From an uncultured Cohaesibacter sp. (GTDB lineage Bacteria > Pseudomonadota > Alphaproteobacteria > Rhizobiales > Cohaesibacteraceae): a DNA stretch of 64,000 nt. Positions within the stretch are counted from its first letter, which is position 1; each line of letters starts with the position of its first letter. Position numbers and translations under genes: made by a program. The notes under the pieces are model-generated. The model worked only from the letters and a program-made list of their open reading frames with translations. It was not told the origin of the DNA and made no database searches. The stretch lies in assembly GCF_963676485.1 (NCBI RefSeq), contig NZ_OY781114.1:4294501-4358500 (forward strand), given 5' to 3'. This document shows, piece by piece, positions 45,031 to 53,886 of this stretch.

Positions 45031-48000
45031 TTGGGCAAGTTCAATTTTTCAGAGATTGCGTATTTTGTTAGTTCGAAGCTTAATAGAAGCGCTCAAACTG
45101 CGACCGTCAGCGGCGAACGCAACGTGGTCAATCAAACTATCAATAACTTCATCATCAGCGATGAGAGTGGTCCCACCGCCAAGCAACTGGTGGAATCCAC
45201 GCAGTCGAGCCAACAGTCGGCGAGCCATACTTCATTTGCTGTTCAGACTCCAGAAAGTGATGACCGCGAAGAGATTAAACGCATTCTGGAATACCGGCAA
45301 ATTGCTTCCGATGGAGATAGTTCTACAGCACTTGTCCTTTTGCAAAAGCTCACTCAGGATGTCAAATATCAATCGGGCTACTTCGGGTTTAGACTTCATT
45401 TCAACATAGGTATTATTCAGCAAAATATTGGTGAATATGAGAAGGCTAGCACATCACTTAGGCTAGCACACTCTTTGTGTCCAGAAGATAAAAAAGCCCA
45501 AACCGCACTAGCTCTTGCTGAGCTACTCGACGGGGAGTGTCTCACTGCATTTGACCGAAGCTTTGATTTGTTGAAACATGACGGTGATCATCGGAGTTTG
45601 GCAGCTAGTGTCCTCTGTCACTCGGCGCGAAAAATTGAAACTAAGGTGGTTCTTGAGGAGACAATAGACAAAGACCTGTCTTCTCCCGAAGTCATCGCTG
45701 CGTATCTGGAATATCTTCGCGATATACGACCTGACGATTACCGAGAAACCCTGATAAAAGCTTTCGAAGATCATAATGAGTTCGAAGCGATAAGGTCTTT
45801 GTGGGCGTTAGAATCGCTCAACGATGCTAGGCAAAACCAAGCATTCTTGCTGGGTGCGGTAATGCCAGAGGGCTTTGAAGATCGCCTCGCTGAATCTGCT
45901 GAAATACTCAAAAAGGAATTGGAGGAGGCCCTCGAACTTCGACCTGCTAATAAATTGCTTCTCCCATCCCAAGCAAACAACGCTGCTGTCGCGCTACGTC
46001 TGTCAGGCAGAGTGTCTGAAGCAGCGCAGCTCATCGATAGAACGCTTTCCGAGCACCGAGATCTCCTTGATCAACTTGCCCAAATCCGAGCAGTATTGTT
46101 TCTACAGGAGGACAAGGACATCAAGGCGCTAGAACTGATCCGTCCCTTGTCAGACTGCGCCGAGCTGCAAATTATGGCATCGGAGATAGAGGCAAAACTT
46201 GGCGATCATGCAACAGCACTGTGTAGAATAGAAGCGGTTCTTGACAATGAGCTTCCCGCCGAACTGTTGTCGCTGGCCCTTGAGACCAAGGGGCGAATCG
46301 CGATCAACTATATGCTGCAAGAACCAGCTGATCAGGCAATAGAAGAGCTGACCGCAATTTCTTCCGAAAAGAATGAACTTTTGTTGCTGCGCTCGGCCTA
46401 CGAACGCGCCTTCGTCATTCATACTGATAAGGATCAATTTGAAGAATTACCCATTGCCGTCTCTTCCGAAACAAAAGATGAGCGGAAGCTGCTGGCTTCA
46501 CTCAAAAATGCCGATGATTGGGATTTTGCTACTGTTCTCATGACCGCAGATGAACTGCTGGCCCGAGGATTCTTTCGGGAATGCTCTGATTTGCTAAACG
46601 GAAGAGTGAGATTTTCTTCAGAAAGTCCCGCTTTGAGTACTCTATGCGATGCTTGTTTGCGCGGTCATTTGGGCCGCCTCTCCAAGGAGATCAACGAAGC
46701 TCTCTCTCAAAGTGTAAAGAACTCCGTTTTCGGATGGAGGTTTGCTGCTAATGTCGCCATTCTGAATGGTGAAGTTGCAAAGGCCGTGCCTCTAGCCAGA
46801 AAGCTTTTTGAGCACAGCTCTGGTTCAATCAGTGCTTTGGACTGGTATGTGCAGTCGCTCTTGCGAACCAACGCCAGAGAAAGGATTCATCGCCTCATTA
46901 ATAGCCTGAATGACTCCGAGCTAAGTGGCACGATTGGCGATAGATCCCAATATGTAAAAATCTTGGTTTTCTGTGGTGAGGTCGAGAGGGCTCGTTCATT
47001 CGCCTATAGACTATTCTGCGGAAACCAGAATGATCACCGCGCCTGGATGGCACTAAGTGCTAGTGTTCTCGCCTTTGGACGCCCATTTCCCTCCGACGAC
47101 GATTTCAAAATTACAACCATCCAAGAAGATGCGACATTTGAAGTCGAGAAGCCTGATGGAACTCGACAAACTTTCACGATTGAAATGCACGAAGATTTGT
47201 ACAATCTTCGAGACGGCAACATCAAACTAAGTCACCCCGTTGCCATGGCCGCGCTTGGTAAGGCATCTGGCGAAAGATTCCATTGGCCTCTGAAAGGAAA
47301 TGGCGAAGCAACCATAGTCTTTGTCAAACACAAGGTTTTGGCAGCGTTTCATCAAATCATAGAGAGGTTTGAGGAGCAATTTCCAGAAGCATCGGGTTTC
47401 AAATCAGTATCCGTCAACTTTGAGAATGAGAATGGTCTTGATGAGATGAAGTCGGTTCTGCGGGAGCGCGCCGAATATTCTCAGCAGAAGGCGCAGGAGT
47501 ATTCAGAAGGTTCTTACCCTATATACATCCTCGGCTTTCATCTTGGCATTGACCCGATAGATGCAATTCTTGGTCTGAAAAGCGATTGTGGAATTGCTCC
47601 TAAGGTTTCGTCTTGCTCGCAGAAAGATCAAAATGACGCAGAGAAAGCACTGACCATAGCAAGAAAAAACGGACTAATTGCAGATGCCAGTGCATGCTAC
47701 TTGATCCGAAGGTTAGGCATCGAAAAAGCAATCGAAGGCGAATTTGGGAAGATTGGAATTACACAAGAAACCATCGATATTTTTCTTCGGAGACTGGATA
47801 ATTTTGAGAGTTCGATTTTTCATGATACCGAGACTGGTGCCCCAAAGGCTGGCAATATTTCCGTGCGCAACGGGCGCATTGTCCTAACCGAGCTTTCCGA
47901 GTGCGAAGTCAAATCCAAAATGGAGCTGATACGCTCTGATCTGGACTGGCTACAGAATGAGTGCGCATTGCTTCCCGCAGTCCCCAAGGCAGATCCAGCC

Positions 48001-48585
48001 GATATCATTCTTGACTTTCGGCAGCAGGACGGCGGACGCTTCTTCGATGACATATTCGCCGCTAACGGTGCTGATCGTTTGCTGCTTTCTGATGACTACC
48101 ACCTGAGGAGATGGGCTGACGAATTCTTTGGTGTCAAAGGTGCTTGGATCCAAGCTCTTTTATTTCACTTGGAAAGTTCTGGTCACCTCGAAACGCGGGA
48201 TGTTGTGAAATGCACTCTTCACCTCCAAGGACTGGGTGAAGATGCGCTCAGCACCAATTCATACAGAGTTTTAGTAGCTGCTGAACTGCTTTCAAGTGGT
48301 GAGCTTTCAGAGCGTGAGTTTACGAAATTCGTCGCGCTTTTGGGTCAAAAAGGTGCGGGAATGAGCTCCCATATTCAGGTTACGGTTAGCGCTCTACGAG
48401 GACTTTGGACGACTAAAAGTCTGGTAGGAGTGAAAAATCAGGCGACGAGTATAATTCTTCGAAACTTAATTCGCTTTCAAGGTTCCGACAGTAAGGAGGT
48501 TTTGAATACTGTTCAGGCTATGTTACGAAACACTGAAGCTAGCGACTACATTTCTGGCTGGCGGATCGGCCATTTTCTGGCCTAG
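45031..48585 (+). CDS. Large TPR / GreAB-C-like / PIN-like conflict-system protein
   Basis: 1,184 residues from a TTG, the only available start after an in-frame stop at 44980. Residues 23-35 (TATVSGERNVVNQ) repeat the motif of the upstream small protein. About 80-680 is an array of TPR-like helical repeats (FNIGIIQQNIGEYEKASTSL; NNAAVALRLSGRVSEAAQLI). Around 690-790, LSHPVAMAALGKASGERFHW resembles the GreA/GreB C-terminal domain. About 880-1045 reads as a PIN-like nuclease: LIADASACYLIRRLG, then LLLSDDYHLRRWADEFFGVKG with acidic residues suited to metal binding. This order matches what is called TPR-GreAB-C-PIN, as I recall it from domain databases. Target is probably RNA, possibly at RNA polymerase or ribosome; both are inference. 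Confidence 0.72.
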   Translation: MGKFNFSEIAYFVSSKLNRSAQTATVSGERNVVNQTINNFIISDESGPTAKQLVESTQSSQQSASHTSFAVQTPESDDREEIKRILEYRQIASDGDSSTALVLLQKLTQDVKYQSGYFGFRLHFNIGIIQQNIGEYEKASTSLRLAHSLCPEDKKAQTALALAELLDGECLTAFDRSFDLLKHDGDHRSLAASVLCHSARKIETKVVLEETIDKDLSSPEVIAAYLEYLRDIRPDDYRETLIKAFEDHNEFEAIRSLWALESLNDARQNQAFLLGAVMPEGFEDRLAESAEILKKELEEALELRPANKLLLPSQANNAAVALRLSGRVSEAAQLIDRTLSEHRDLLDQLAQIRAVLFLQEDKDIKALELIRPLSDCAELQIMASEIEAKLGDHATALCRIEAVLDNELPAELLSLALETKGRIAINYMLQEPADQAIEELTAISSEKNELLLLRSAYERAFVIHTDKDQFEELPIAVSSETKDERKLLASLKNADDWDFATVLMTADELLARGFFRECSDLLNGRVRFSSESPALSTLCDACLRGHLGRLSKEINEALSQSVKNSVFGWRFAANVAILNGEVAKAVPLARKLFEHSSGSISALDWYVQSLLRTNARERIHRLINSLNDSELSGTIGDRSQYVKILVFCGEVERARSFAYRLFCGNQNDHRAWMALSASVLAFGRPFPSDDDFKITTIQEDATFEVEKPDGTRQTFTIEMHEDLYNLRDGNIKLSHPVAMAALGKASGERFHWPLKGNGEATIVFVKHKVLAAFHQIIERFEEQFPEASGFKSVSVNFENENGLDEMKSVLRERAEYSQQKAQEYSEGSYPIYILGFHLGIDPIDAILGLKSDCGIAPKVSSCSQKDQNDAEKALTIARKNGLIADASACYLIRRLGIEKAIEGEFGKIGITQETIDIFLRRLDNFESSIFHDTETGAPKAGNISVRNGRIVLTELSECEVKSKMELIRSDLDWLQNECALLPAVPKADPADIILDFRQQDGGRFFDDIFAANGADRLLLSDDYHLRRWADEFFGVKGAWIQALLFHLESSGHLETRDVVKCTLHLQGLGEDALSTNSYRVLVAAELLSSGELSEREFTKFVALLGQKGAGMSSHIQVTVSALRGLWTTKSLVGVKNQATSIILRNLIRFQGSDSKEVLNTVQAMLRNTEASDYISGWRIGHFLA

Positions 48586-48599
48586 TAAATGTAGTCGCT
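48541..48599 (+). repeat. Inverted repeat spanning the stop of the TPR-PIN gene
   Basis: 13-bp perfect arms (AGCGACTACATTT / AAATGTAGTCGCT) are separated by 33 bases that include the stop codon. It could form a 3' hairpin on the mRNA. Confidence 0.75.
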
Positions 48600-48914
48600 T
48601 CAGCCGAAGAATTTTACATTGGGTATCCCCATTGGCCTCGTTCGATCATAAAGTCACTTTAGATCGAAATGGCCGAATACAGGACGACAATGTCCACTCC
48701 CCAAAGCGCCGTAAATTTCTCTCGCCTACGGAGAGAGTCCGCAATCCACCCGAACAGATCACGATGGTCAGAACGAGTTTCGAGAATCTTCGAATGGCCG
48801 CTTGAGCCTGCGGTATCGATGATGTGGCAACTGCGCCAAATGTCAGCAATCCGCCCACATTGACGTTCCCCATGAACTTTCTGCGTCTGCGCCAGAGGAC
48901 AACCAGTGTACGGG
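48600..48914. other. Intergenic region left of the repeat array
   Basis: 315 bases. Two short overlapping frames exist on opposite strands, neither with a ribosome site or a recognisable product. Possibly part of the former plasmid origin. Confidence 0.4.
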
Positions 48915-49018
48915 TTCTAGAATTCTATGCTTCTTGTTATCTAGACATATAGGAATATAGGAATATAGGGATCTATGAACCCAGAACCCTAGAACCCTAG
49001 AAATCTAGACTTCTATGG
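48915..49018. repeat. Array of thirteen 8-bp repeats, putative centromere (parS) or iterons
   Basis: Exactly contiguous 8-bp units: TTCTAGAA, TTCTATGC, TTCTTGTT, ATCTAGAC, ATATAGGA twice, ATATAGGG, ATCTATGA, ACCCAGAA, CCCTAGAA twice, ATCTAGAC, TTCTATGG. Positions 3-6 centre on CTAG or ATAG. The array lies 138 bases upstream of parA. Ribbon-helix-helix partition proteins bind tandem short repeats of this kind, and the gene after parA encodes such a protein, so a centromere/operator is the best reading. Replication iterons are the alternative, but no Rep gene is nearby. Confidence 0.75.
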
Positions 49019-49156
49019 CCGTTCAATGAGCATTTCGCTGTCTCTGTAGGGCCGATCCAAAAAATTTAGTAAAATTCGCATTTGCGTTTTTCTTTCGGTG
49101 ATATCGAACCCACTTCCCTTCCATTTGAATGTTTCAACCGAATGAAAGGAAAGCCA

Positions 49157-49825
49157 ATGCCCTATATTATTTCTGTTGTCTCCCAGAAGGGAGGGGTCGG
49201 CAAAAGCACGATTGCCCGCATGATCGCGGTCGAATTTGCACGGATGGAGGGTGGCTGCTGGCAAGTGTTGCTTGCCGATCTGGATCCATCGCAAGCAACT
49301 GCCTATAGATGGTCACAATGGCGCAAGGAAAACGCCATGAAGCCAGATATCGATGCCAGACCATATGCAAGTCCCGAACAGGTGTTGGCGGATTCAGGCA
49401 AATATCACATTGTTATCGTCGATGGTGCCCCCAATGCATCCCGCGACACGCTACGCGTTGCTCAAGCTGAGGATGTTGTCATCATCCCAACCGGCACATC
49501 ACGCGACGACCTCATTCCAACGGTCCAACTGGCAAACGAGCTCGAGAAAAATGACATATCACCGCAAACCATCGTCTTTGGTCTCAACCGGCTTGGCTCC
49601 AGCCCTGTCGAAAACAAAGAAGCCAGAGACTATCTCGAACAGACTGGCTATCGCGTGGCATCAGGTGAACTGCGCGACATGGTAACCTACCGAAGGGCAA
49701 GTGATCTTGGTCAAGCGATCACGGAAACATGTCTCGGAGAACTCAACAATCGCGCCCGTGTATTTTTCCGGTCGCTGATGAAAGAGCTGTTCGAAGCCAA
49801 TGAGGAACAATCAGGAGAACGATGA
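49157..49825 (+). CDS. parA: ParA-family partition ATPase
   Basis: About 222 residues from the ATG at 49157 (AAAGGAAAG upstream; the frame opens earlier). The deviant Walker A SQKGGVGKST is at residues 9-18 with the signature lysine, followed by LLADLDPSQATAYRW and VIVDGAPNASRDT. It is a short ParA of the plasmid type without an N-terminal HTH, which usually leaves autoregulation to a small RHH partner. It overlaps that partner gene by 4 bases (ATGA). Confidence 0.92.
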   Translation: MPYIISVVSQKGGVGKSTIARMIAVEFARMEGGCWQVLLADLDPSQATAYRWSQWRKENAMKPDIDARPYASPEQVLADSGKYHIVIVDGAPNASRDTLRVAQAEDVVIIPTGTSRDDLIPTVQLANELEKNDISPQTIVFGLNRLGSSPVENKEARDYLEQTGYRVASGELRDMVTYRRASDLGQAITETCLGELNNRARVFFRSLMKELFEANEEQSGER

Positions 49826-50064
49826 TGCCTCTGAAAAAGCCCAGCATCGATAATCCAAACCGCAAAGGCAGCCCTGAAGCCGACCTGCAGGTGGCAACCA
49901 CAACCAATCTGATCAAATCACCAAGGGGCATGAAGAGACAGCTCAATATGCTTGTTTCTGAGGAGACCTTGCGAGATTTCAAAATGACCTGCGTGGCACG
50001 AGGCATTCCGATGGGACAGCTATGGCAGCTGGTTTGGGAAGAATGGCGAGCAAGAAATCCATAA
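49822..50064 (+). CDS. Ribbon-helix-helix partition/repressor protein
   Basis: 80 residues. A disordered N-terminus (about 1-30) precedes an RHH motif: KRQLNMLVSEETLRDFKMTC forms the strand and first helix, and GIPMGQLWQLVWEEWRA the second helix. Size, layout and coupling to parA match ParG/Omega-type centromere-binding proteins with a flexible arm. GGAGAAC precedes overlapping ATG codons at 49822 and 49825. It is the likely binder of the 8-bp array at 48.9-49.0 kb. Confidence 0.82.
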   Translation: MMPLKKPSIDNPNRKGSPEADLQVATTTNLIKSPRGMKRQLNMLVSEETLRDFKMTCVARGIPMGQLWQLVWEEWRARNP

Positions 50065-50304
50065 CCCCACCACCCCAATTGAGCCGTTTTCAAGTTCAGG
50101 ATGATGGAACATCTTTGGCATGGATCAATGTGACTGGATAGTTCGAGAATTGACTGTCACAACTGACTATAGTGTTCGCCAATATATGGGAAAAGGTGAT
50201 GAACTTCGAGATAAACAAGGAACTGAAATAGTTTGACGCTGGCTTCAGTTGACTTGCCAATCTCTGGTGTTCGCTGGGGAATTGGTCGGCACATTTATCG
50301 AGTC

Positions 50305-52197
50305 TTATCTGCTTCTTGTGCCTTGTGGTCTTTCTTGCTGATCCGCCCGGTTTGCGAATTGATCTGCATTATTTACGACCCAAGCTGCCTTTCGGCGGAA
50401 TTTGTCATAGTCCGATGGGTGCATATAGTCGCGGGCTGATCTCACAATGCCTGCAATCTGCTCATAGGCCTTGTTCCACCTGCTTTCGGCCGTTTGAGCC
50501 CGTTGCTCTGCCTTCTTGGCTTTATCTTTCACGGCTCTATTGATCGTCGCATTGACTGCCCGACCAACTCTGGAAGCAAGTCTTTTGTCTAGCTTCATCC
50601 TTACCTCAAGACCCTTGACCCTTTCGGGATTTGCTCCGTTGAGCGCAATAAAACCGTCATTGGGTTTGTCTGCATCAAAGTCAAACAAACCTTCCGCCGC
50701 GGTAAAAACTGCGGCCGACCCCACAATTGCGGCATTTTCAGCCTGCTTTGTCCGTTTTAGAATGTTGACCAAGGGCATGACCGCCCCCAGTGCAGTTTTC
50801 GGAGCAAGCCGGATTCGTGAGAGTAGTGTATCCGCTGTTTGTTTATCAGTATTTTCTGCTACCCGGAATTCGTTGCCTTCCCGACTATGATCGACCGTTC
50901 CGCATTCCTCAGACACCCATTCGATTGCCGCCAATTGCGCGTCCAGCTTATTCTTCAGAGGTCTGAAAGCTGCCCTAAGGGCCTTTGTAGCATCAATGGC
51001 CGCTTTTGGTGATGTCTTGATCGCAGCCAGAAGGGGCTTTGCTTTATCGGAATCGGCATCCTTGGCTACTTTAGATGGCTCTTCCGCGTTCGTCAGATCC
51101 GCAACAATAGTGCCTTCGGCGATCCCTTTCGTTGCGGTCAAACGCGCATCTGCCTCTTGTTTTGCTTCTTCTGCCTTGGCAATGATCTGATCACCCTCCG
51201 CCTGTTTTTGCCGCTGTTCGAAATATAGCTCGTCTTGACGTTCAAACAGCTCCTCTTCTGCAATCTGGATCTTGCATTCTTTAGAAGTCACATACTCTTC
51301 AAATTCCCGCTTTTCCTTTTCCAACTCCTGCCGTTTTGCCTCGATGCTTTCCTGCAGGCTATTTGATTCGTCGATTGTTTTTCTAGCCTCCGGCAGATCT
51401 CTTCTCATCAGCGCAAGCTGCTCATGAGCAGCCATTTGCTGTAGGTATTCTGCTCGTGGCAGGCGAAATCGCTTGGGGCCATATCGCATCAGGCCAGCGT
51501 CCCTGAAAACTGAAGTATAGAAATCATCTTGCCACTGACGCATGGCATCACAATAGGCTCGACCCTGTTCGGCCACATTGTCTTTCTTCCAGCCAGCGCC
51601 TCGACGGATATTGTCAACGGCCACTTTTCCAGGATGAAGCCATGTGATCTCTCCACGCACAGGATCAATGCCATAAACATGGATATGCATATGCGCTTCG
51701 TCTCGGTGCACAACTGCCATTGCAAATTGACCACCAGCCGCTTCGAGCCGGTCCTTTTCGAAGCGCACAACTTGATGAAACAATTCCATACACTCGTTCA
51801 TCAGGTCGGGCATTGCCCATGCATCAGCACTCAGTATTGGAAGCGAAATCACAGATGAATAAAGCGTGTGTTTATCGACTCGCAGGGCTTTGGTTCGTAC
51901 GGATTTTTTTCCATTCTTTGGATTTGTATATGGCACCTGCTGCTTGACTTTGCAGGCATCATTGTGAGCTTGGCGTAGCTCATCAAAATTTTTACAAGAG
52001 CCCGCGATGACATCGCCACGGTAACCAATCACCACCCGATCAACATAGCTGCGCGCCCAGACCTCTTGATGGCCACAGGCCACGGGAACCGAGCCGTCAT
52101 TGGTGTCGTAGCGAACCAGAGATTGGGAGCTGACGCGACCTCTGGTCTGATTGCAGGCCCCAAAGGAAGCTTCTGGCAAAGGCATGAACATGCCCAT
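50305..52197 (-). CDS. MobV-like (Pre/Mob) relaxase
   Basis: About 630 residues from the ATG at 52197, chosen for a CGGAGG site 9 bases upstream; the open frame extends to a GTG at 52251. The metal-binding motif VVHRDEAHMHIHVYGID (H-x-H-x-H, about residues 165-178) is that of plasmid mobilization relaxases, preceded by EKDRLEAAGGQFAMA. The middle is a long coiled coil (about 255-360, SIEAKRQELEKEKREFEEY), and the C-terminus is Ala/Lys-rich. It would nick oriT to start transfer. No type IV secretion genes are present, so the element would be mobilizable only with help. Confidence 0.85.
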   Translation of the reverse strand: MGMFMPLPEASFGACNQTRGRVSSQSLVRYDTNDGSVPVACGHQEVWARSYVDRVVIGYRGDVIAGSCKNFDELRQAHNDACKVKQQVPYTNPKNGKKSVRTKALRVDKHTLYSSVISLPILSADAWAMPDLMNECMELFHQVVRFEKDRLEAAGGQFAMAVVHRDEAHMHIHVYGIDPVRGEITWLHPGKVAVDNIRRGAGWKKDNVAEQGRAYCDAMRQWQDDFYTSVFRDAGLMRYGPKRFRLPRAEYLQQMAAHEQLALMRRDLPEARKTIDESNSLQESIEAKRQELEKEKREFEEYVTSKECKIQIAEEELFERQDELYFEQRQKQAEGDQIIAKAEEAKQEADARLTATKGIAEGTIVADLTNAEEPSKVAKDADSDKAKPLLAAIKTSPKAAIDATKALRAAFRPLKNKLDAQLAAIEWVSEECGTVDHSREGNEFRVAENTDKQTADTLLSRIRLAPKTALGAVMPLVNILKRTKQAENAAIVGSAAVFTAAEGLFDFDADKPNDGFIALNGANPERVKGLEVRMKLDKRLASRVGRAVNATINRAVKDKAKKAEQRAQTAESRWNKAYEQIAGIVRSARDYMHPSDYDKFRRKAAWVVNNADQFANRADQQERPQGTRSR

Positions 52198-52516
52198 CCA
52201 TCCAGGCCTCCGCCGTTGCCGCTGGATGGGCCCGAATGAAGTAGGCGTCACTATGATTGCTCGGTATTGGGGCCACGGGTTCGAAGCCTCTCAGCGCACA
52301 TCGTAAGTTCGGTTAGGCTTCGAGATGCTCATCCTAGATGCATTCTTGAGGGAGATTTTAGTCGAAAAACTGAATGGTAGAAAACCGGTGAACTGGCTGA
52401 AAGTGACACAGCTGCATGCATTGGGAATAAAACGAACCTTTTTTTGCAAAGGAGGCACCAACAGATAAGACAGATTGTGGGTATGTTTTTTTTAAGCCCG
52501 AAAACAGGAGGCGAAT
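52198..52516. other. Region upstream of the relaxase, likely site of oriT
   Basis: 319 bases between the divergent relaxase and cytochrome b561 genes. MobV-type oriT sites usually lie just upstream of the relaxase, but I could not identify a clear inverted repeat plus nic site. The right half also contains the b561 promoter and its AGGAGG site. Confidence 0.4.
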
Positions 52517-53095
52517 TTGCTGGAGCCGGACACAAAATCGCAATTGCTATTGCAAAGCACGCAACCAACTCAGAAACTGGTGAATACGGAATGCTATCCG
52601 GCAACCTCACGTGTCTTACATTGGGTGGTTGCTCTGCTGGTACTGGTAACTTGGCCACTCGGTTTTGTCATTCATCTGATCAAGAGTGAAGCTGCCATGA
52701 CTTTCTATATGTTGCACGAGGGCTTTGGATTCCTGGTGTTGTGGGTGATGCTCCTGCGCGTCGGAAACAAACTGTTGGTTCGTAGTCCGATAGTGGAAGG
52801 GCACCGGCTTGAACAAATCGCTGCACACTCGGTGCATGGTTTGCTTTATGTGCTTTTGATCGTGATGCCCGTCAGCGGCTTTCTGGCAACCAATGCCCAT
52901 GGTTTTCCTTTGCACTGGTTCGGACTTTTCAAGATCTGGAGTCCTGTCGGCAAGGCCCCCGATATCGCGGGTTTTCTATCCGGCATCCACTTCTGGAGCG
53001 CATGGCTGCTGCTTGGCCTTTTCGCTCTTCATATGGGCGCCGTGCTGATGCATCACGTGATCAAGCGGGATCATACGCTCTACAAAATACTCTGA
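52517..53095 (+). CDS. Cytochrome b561-family membrane protein
   Basis: 192 residues from a TTG placed 6 bases after AGGAGG. Four spans (about 32-52, 65-85, 106-126, 152-178) carry the haem-ligand histidines: RVLHWVVALLVL, MLHEGFGFLVLW, AAHSVHGLLYVLL and LFALHMGAVLMHH. This is the bacterial cytochrome b561 / CybB type, which takes electrons from quinol. It is 17 bases before the RibD-like reductase gene on the same strand, so it may provide redox power or simply share a promoter. Confidence 0.88.
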   Translation: MLEPDTKSQLLLQSTQPTQKLVNTECYPATSRVLHWVVALLVLVTWPLGFVIHLIKSEAAMTFYMLHEGFGFLVLWVMLLRVGNKLLVRSPIVEGHRLEQIAAHSVHGLLYVLLIVMPVSGFLATNAHGFPLHWFGLFKIWSPVGKAPDIAGFLSGIHFWSAWLLLGLFALHMGAVLMHHVIKRDHTLYKIL

Positions 53096-53112
53096 TAGAG
53101 GAGTTTGCAGCT

Positions 53113-53886
53113 TTGGCTATTCAATCCATCGAGATGACGAGCAAGGCATGGGACTGTGTGCTGGCTTTGTTACAGGGACGGTCGCAAGGAGCGATCGCTT
53201 CGGATGCGATTTTCGAGCTTTACGGCACTCTCGCCCAAAAGACCGGTCCTCTGGTGCTTGCGCAAGTGGGGCAGTCTCTAGATGGGCGGGTTGCAACGCC
53301 CACAGGCGATGCGCGAGATATTTCCGGTCCTGATGGTCTTGCGCATTTGCATCGTTGTAGGGCTCTGGTCGATGCGGTCATCATTGGCGAAAATACCGTA
53401 ACAAGCGACAATCCGCGCCTCTCTGTGCGCTTGGTCAAGGGGCACGATCCTGTGCGGGTGGTCATAGATTGTCATGCAAGGCTTACCGGCGAGGAAGGCA
53501 TTTTCCATGATGGGGGTGCTCCGGTCATCCTGTTCCAGAGCATGGCCGCCAGATCAAGAGTGTTGCCAAATGCGGAGATCATCCCCCTGGTGCCGAAGTC
53601 TGGTACGGGGTTGAAGCCTCAAGATATATTGAAAGAGCTGGCTGCGAGAGGGCTGTCTCGCATTCTGGTGGAAGGCGGAGCCAAAACCATCGCACGTTTT
53701 GTCAATGCTGGGCTTGTTGACCACCTTCACGTCGCGATTTCGCCGATCATCATAGGGGCTGGTCCGACTGGTATAAGCCTCCCTCCCATAGAAAAGCTTT
53801 CAGCGGCTCATAGACCCGAAACGAAGGTTTTCAGTCTGGGGAGCGACATCCTGTTTGATTGCCGGTTTTCGCCTCAAAATTTTTAA
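53113..53886 (+). CDS. RibD C-terminal-type reductase without deaminase domain
   Basis: About 257 residues from a TTG at 53113, 9 bases after GAGGAG; an ATG at 53134 is the alternative. It has the pyrimidine reductase fold (dihydrofolate reductase-like): VLAQVGQSLDGRVATPTGDA, RCRALVDAVIIGENTVTSDN and ILVEGGAKTIARFVNAGLVD. In riboflavin synthesis this domain reduces the ribosyl side chain of the GTP cyclohydrolase II product, but here the zinc deaminase half is absent. With a GTP cyclohydrolase II gene 3.5 kb away, it probably acts in a side pathway. It overlaps the convergent methyltransferase stop by 4 bases. Confidence 0.85.
   Translation: MAIQSIEMTSKAWDCVLALLQGRSQGAIASDAIFELYGTLAQKTGPLVLAQVGQSLDGRVATPTGDARDISGPDGLAHLHRCRALVDAVIIGENTVTSDNPRLSVRLVKGHDPVRVVIDCHARLTGEEGIFHDGGAPVILFQSMAARSRVLPNAEIIPLVPKSGTGLKPQDILKELAARGLSRILVEGGAKTIARFVNAGLVDHLHVAISPIIIGAGPTGISLPPIEKLSAAHRPETKVFSLGSDILFDCRFSPQNF

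Noticed and set aside
48915-49018. CRISPR array
   Set aside because: The repeats are 8 bp and contiguous, without spacers, and no cas genes are present.
18300-52516. Direct repeat of the tRNA-Asn 3' end as a distal attachment site
   Set aside because: No second copy of the T-arm plus acceptor sequence was found by eye downstream in the window.
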